DNA from: Lachnospiraceae bacterium UBA7729
GTDB taxonomy: Bacteria; Bacillota; Clostridia; Lachnospirales; Lachnospiraceae
Reading direction: 5' to 3'
NCBI GenBank assembly: GCA_002482005.1
Contig: DLFD01000090.1
Coordinates: 1-39,912 of the forward strand
Length of the DNA stretch: 39,912 bases
Shown: positions 39,260 through 39,912 of the stretch, piece after piece
Layout: every line of letters starts with the position of its first letter
Numbering within the stretch: position 1 is the first letter of the stretch
Notes under the pieces: model-generated
Databases searched by the model: none
What the model saw: the letters and a program-made list of their open reading frames with translations, nothing else
Told to the model about the DNA's origin: nothing
Translations under genes and position numbers: made by a program

Positions 39260-39844
39260 TTACATAGAAGTTCTTGTCTGAATATTCACTCCCTCGAAAT
39301 GCTTTATCTCATGGTCCCGTTTCCTTTCTTCCGGCACCTTGTATCCATGCAGCCCGATCAGCCTCTGATTGCTGCTGCCCCGGAAAAGCAGAGTAGCATC
39401 TTTCTGAGCAAGGATGAACTCACCGTCCACCAGACAGTCAATGTAGGACAGCATCTCATCTGTTACTTCCGTGCGAGCCTTCACCCCTGTGGAAGCCACC
39501 CCATCTTCAAGCAGGTCCTTCTCGTAGGTGTATCCTGTGTAGCACCAGATATCCTTCTTCGGATAAACCTCGCGCACCCTTTTCAGTACCTTCACAAGCA
39601 CTTTCTGATTTTCAGGCTCAAATGGTTCTCCGCCCAGCAATGTGAGTCCCTGAATATAATCCGGCTTCATGGCTTCTATGATCTCTTCTTCCGTCTTCTC
39701 TGTAAAAGGCTGGCCATAGCTGAAATCCCATGTCATACTGTTGAAGCATTCTTTACAGTGATGCCGGCAGCCTGAAACAAACAGACTGACACGGACACCA
39801 GGCCCGTCAGCAACATCAAAATCTTTGATATTGGCATAATTCAT
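39260..39844 (-). CDS. nrdG: Anaerobic ribonucleotide reductase activating protein
   Basis: Radical SAM enzyme that makes the glycyl radical on NrdD, allowing deoxyribonucleotide synthesis without oxygen. The 194-residue protein has the cluster-binding motif CRHHCKEC (Cys26, Cys30, Cys33), DVADGPGVRVSLFVSGC before it, LTLLGGEPFEPEN (the GGE block) and DIWCYTGYTYE. The length is slightly above the usual because of a C-terminal extension of about 20 residues. The start at 39844 follows GGAGAGG by 11 bases and overlaps the stop of an upstream frame (ATGA), as expected if nrdD or a small linker gene precedes it. Supports an anaerobic host. Confidence 0.95.
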   Translation of the reverse strand: MNYANIKDFDVADGPGVRVSLFVSGCRHHCKECFNSMTWDFSYGQPFTEKTEEEIIEAMKPDYIQGLTLLGGEPFEPENQKVLVKVLKRVREVYPKKDIWCYTGYTYEKDLLEDGVASTGVKARTEVTDEMLSYIDCLVDGEFILAQKDATLLFRGSSNQRLIGLHGYKVPEERKRDHEIKHFEGVNIQTRTSM

Positions 39845-39912
39845 GAGCTGAAATACCTCTCCTTCCGGCGTTTCTTTTCCCAGTATATCTCATGATGTTG
39901 GGGTCGATTAAG
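39841..39912 (-). CDS. Possible 3' end of an upstream gene
   Basis: The last 23 codons and TGA of a frame entering from the right edge, ending in EIYWEKKRRKERYFSS. Its stop overlaps the nrdG ATG by 4 bases, a typical operon junction. NrdD would be expected here, but the fragment is too short for me to recognise. Confidence 0.35.
   Translation of the reverse strand, partial: LNRPQHHEIYWEKKRRKERYFSS

Overview
The window reads as chromosomal DNA of a low-to-mid GC Gram-positive anaerobe, most likely a member of the Clostridia close to Lachnospiraceae. The grounds are strong AGGAGG-type ribosome binding sites, the rpsF-ssb-rpsR order, a class B sortase, a QueT-type vitamin-transporter component, anaerobic ribonucleotide reductase activase (NrdG), a Firmicutes-branch MurG and a Tad pilus locus with DUF5702- and FHA-type proteins. 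This is inference from gene content; no rRNA or tRNA gene is visible. I see no insertion sequence, prophage or CRISPR array.

Left part (1-12.9 kb, almost all minus strand): the start of a secreted protein; the ribosomal operon rpsF-ssb-rpsR with a strong promoter, a probable S6:S18-binding leader and a terminator; a sirtuin; three terminator-like hairpins in a row; a class B sortase; asnS; queT behind a probable preQ1 riboswitch; an AraR-like repressor (GntR DNA-binding domain plus LacI-type sensor) with AraR-like operator boxes; then a probable operon of a beta-CASP metallo-hydrolase, a secreted transglutaminase-like protein and a large membrane-anchored protein of unknown function.

Middle part (13-18 kb, plus strand): a HAD phosphatase preceded by two short overlapping ORFs made by tandem duplication of its own 5' end, an FAD-dependent oxidoreductase with a Cys cluster, a SAM methyltransferase, a small alpha/beta hydrolase and MurG, closed by a strong terminator.

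Right part (18.1-34.6 kb): a split Tad/Flp (type IVc) pilus locus. A promoter drives a long leader holding a seven-copy, about 18-bp tandem repeat, followed by flp pilin, a DUF5702 protein, a TadE pseudopilin with a long leader and two Cys/His repeats, a TadV prepilin peptidase, a second TadE-like pseudopilin and a DUF6382-FHA membrane protein. After a rhomboid protease, a HIT protein and an SGNH esterase come tadA (ATPase), tadB and an unusual tadC carrying a roughly 190-residue extracytoplasmic domain. After a nucleoside hydrolase and an opposite-strand beta-propeller protein, a second prepilin peptidase and a TadZ/CpaE-like ATPase complete the set. No CpaB/RcpC gene is seen. The parts form a logical machine: peptidases mature the pilins, TadA powers assembly through the TadB/TadC platform, TadZ positions it, and the FHA protein could link it to Ser/Thr phosphorylation.

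The end (34.6-39.9 kb, minus strand) is housekeeping: gpsA, a MATE exporter, aspS with two promoters, and nrdG.

The most unusual signals are three independent tandem repeats at gene edges (36 bp at the sirtuin 3' end, 38 bp at the HAD gene start, 18 bp in the Tad leader) and the domain additions to TadC and TadE.
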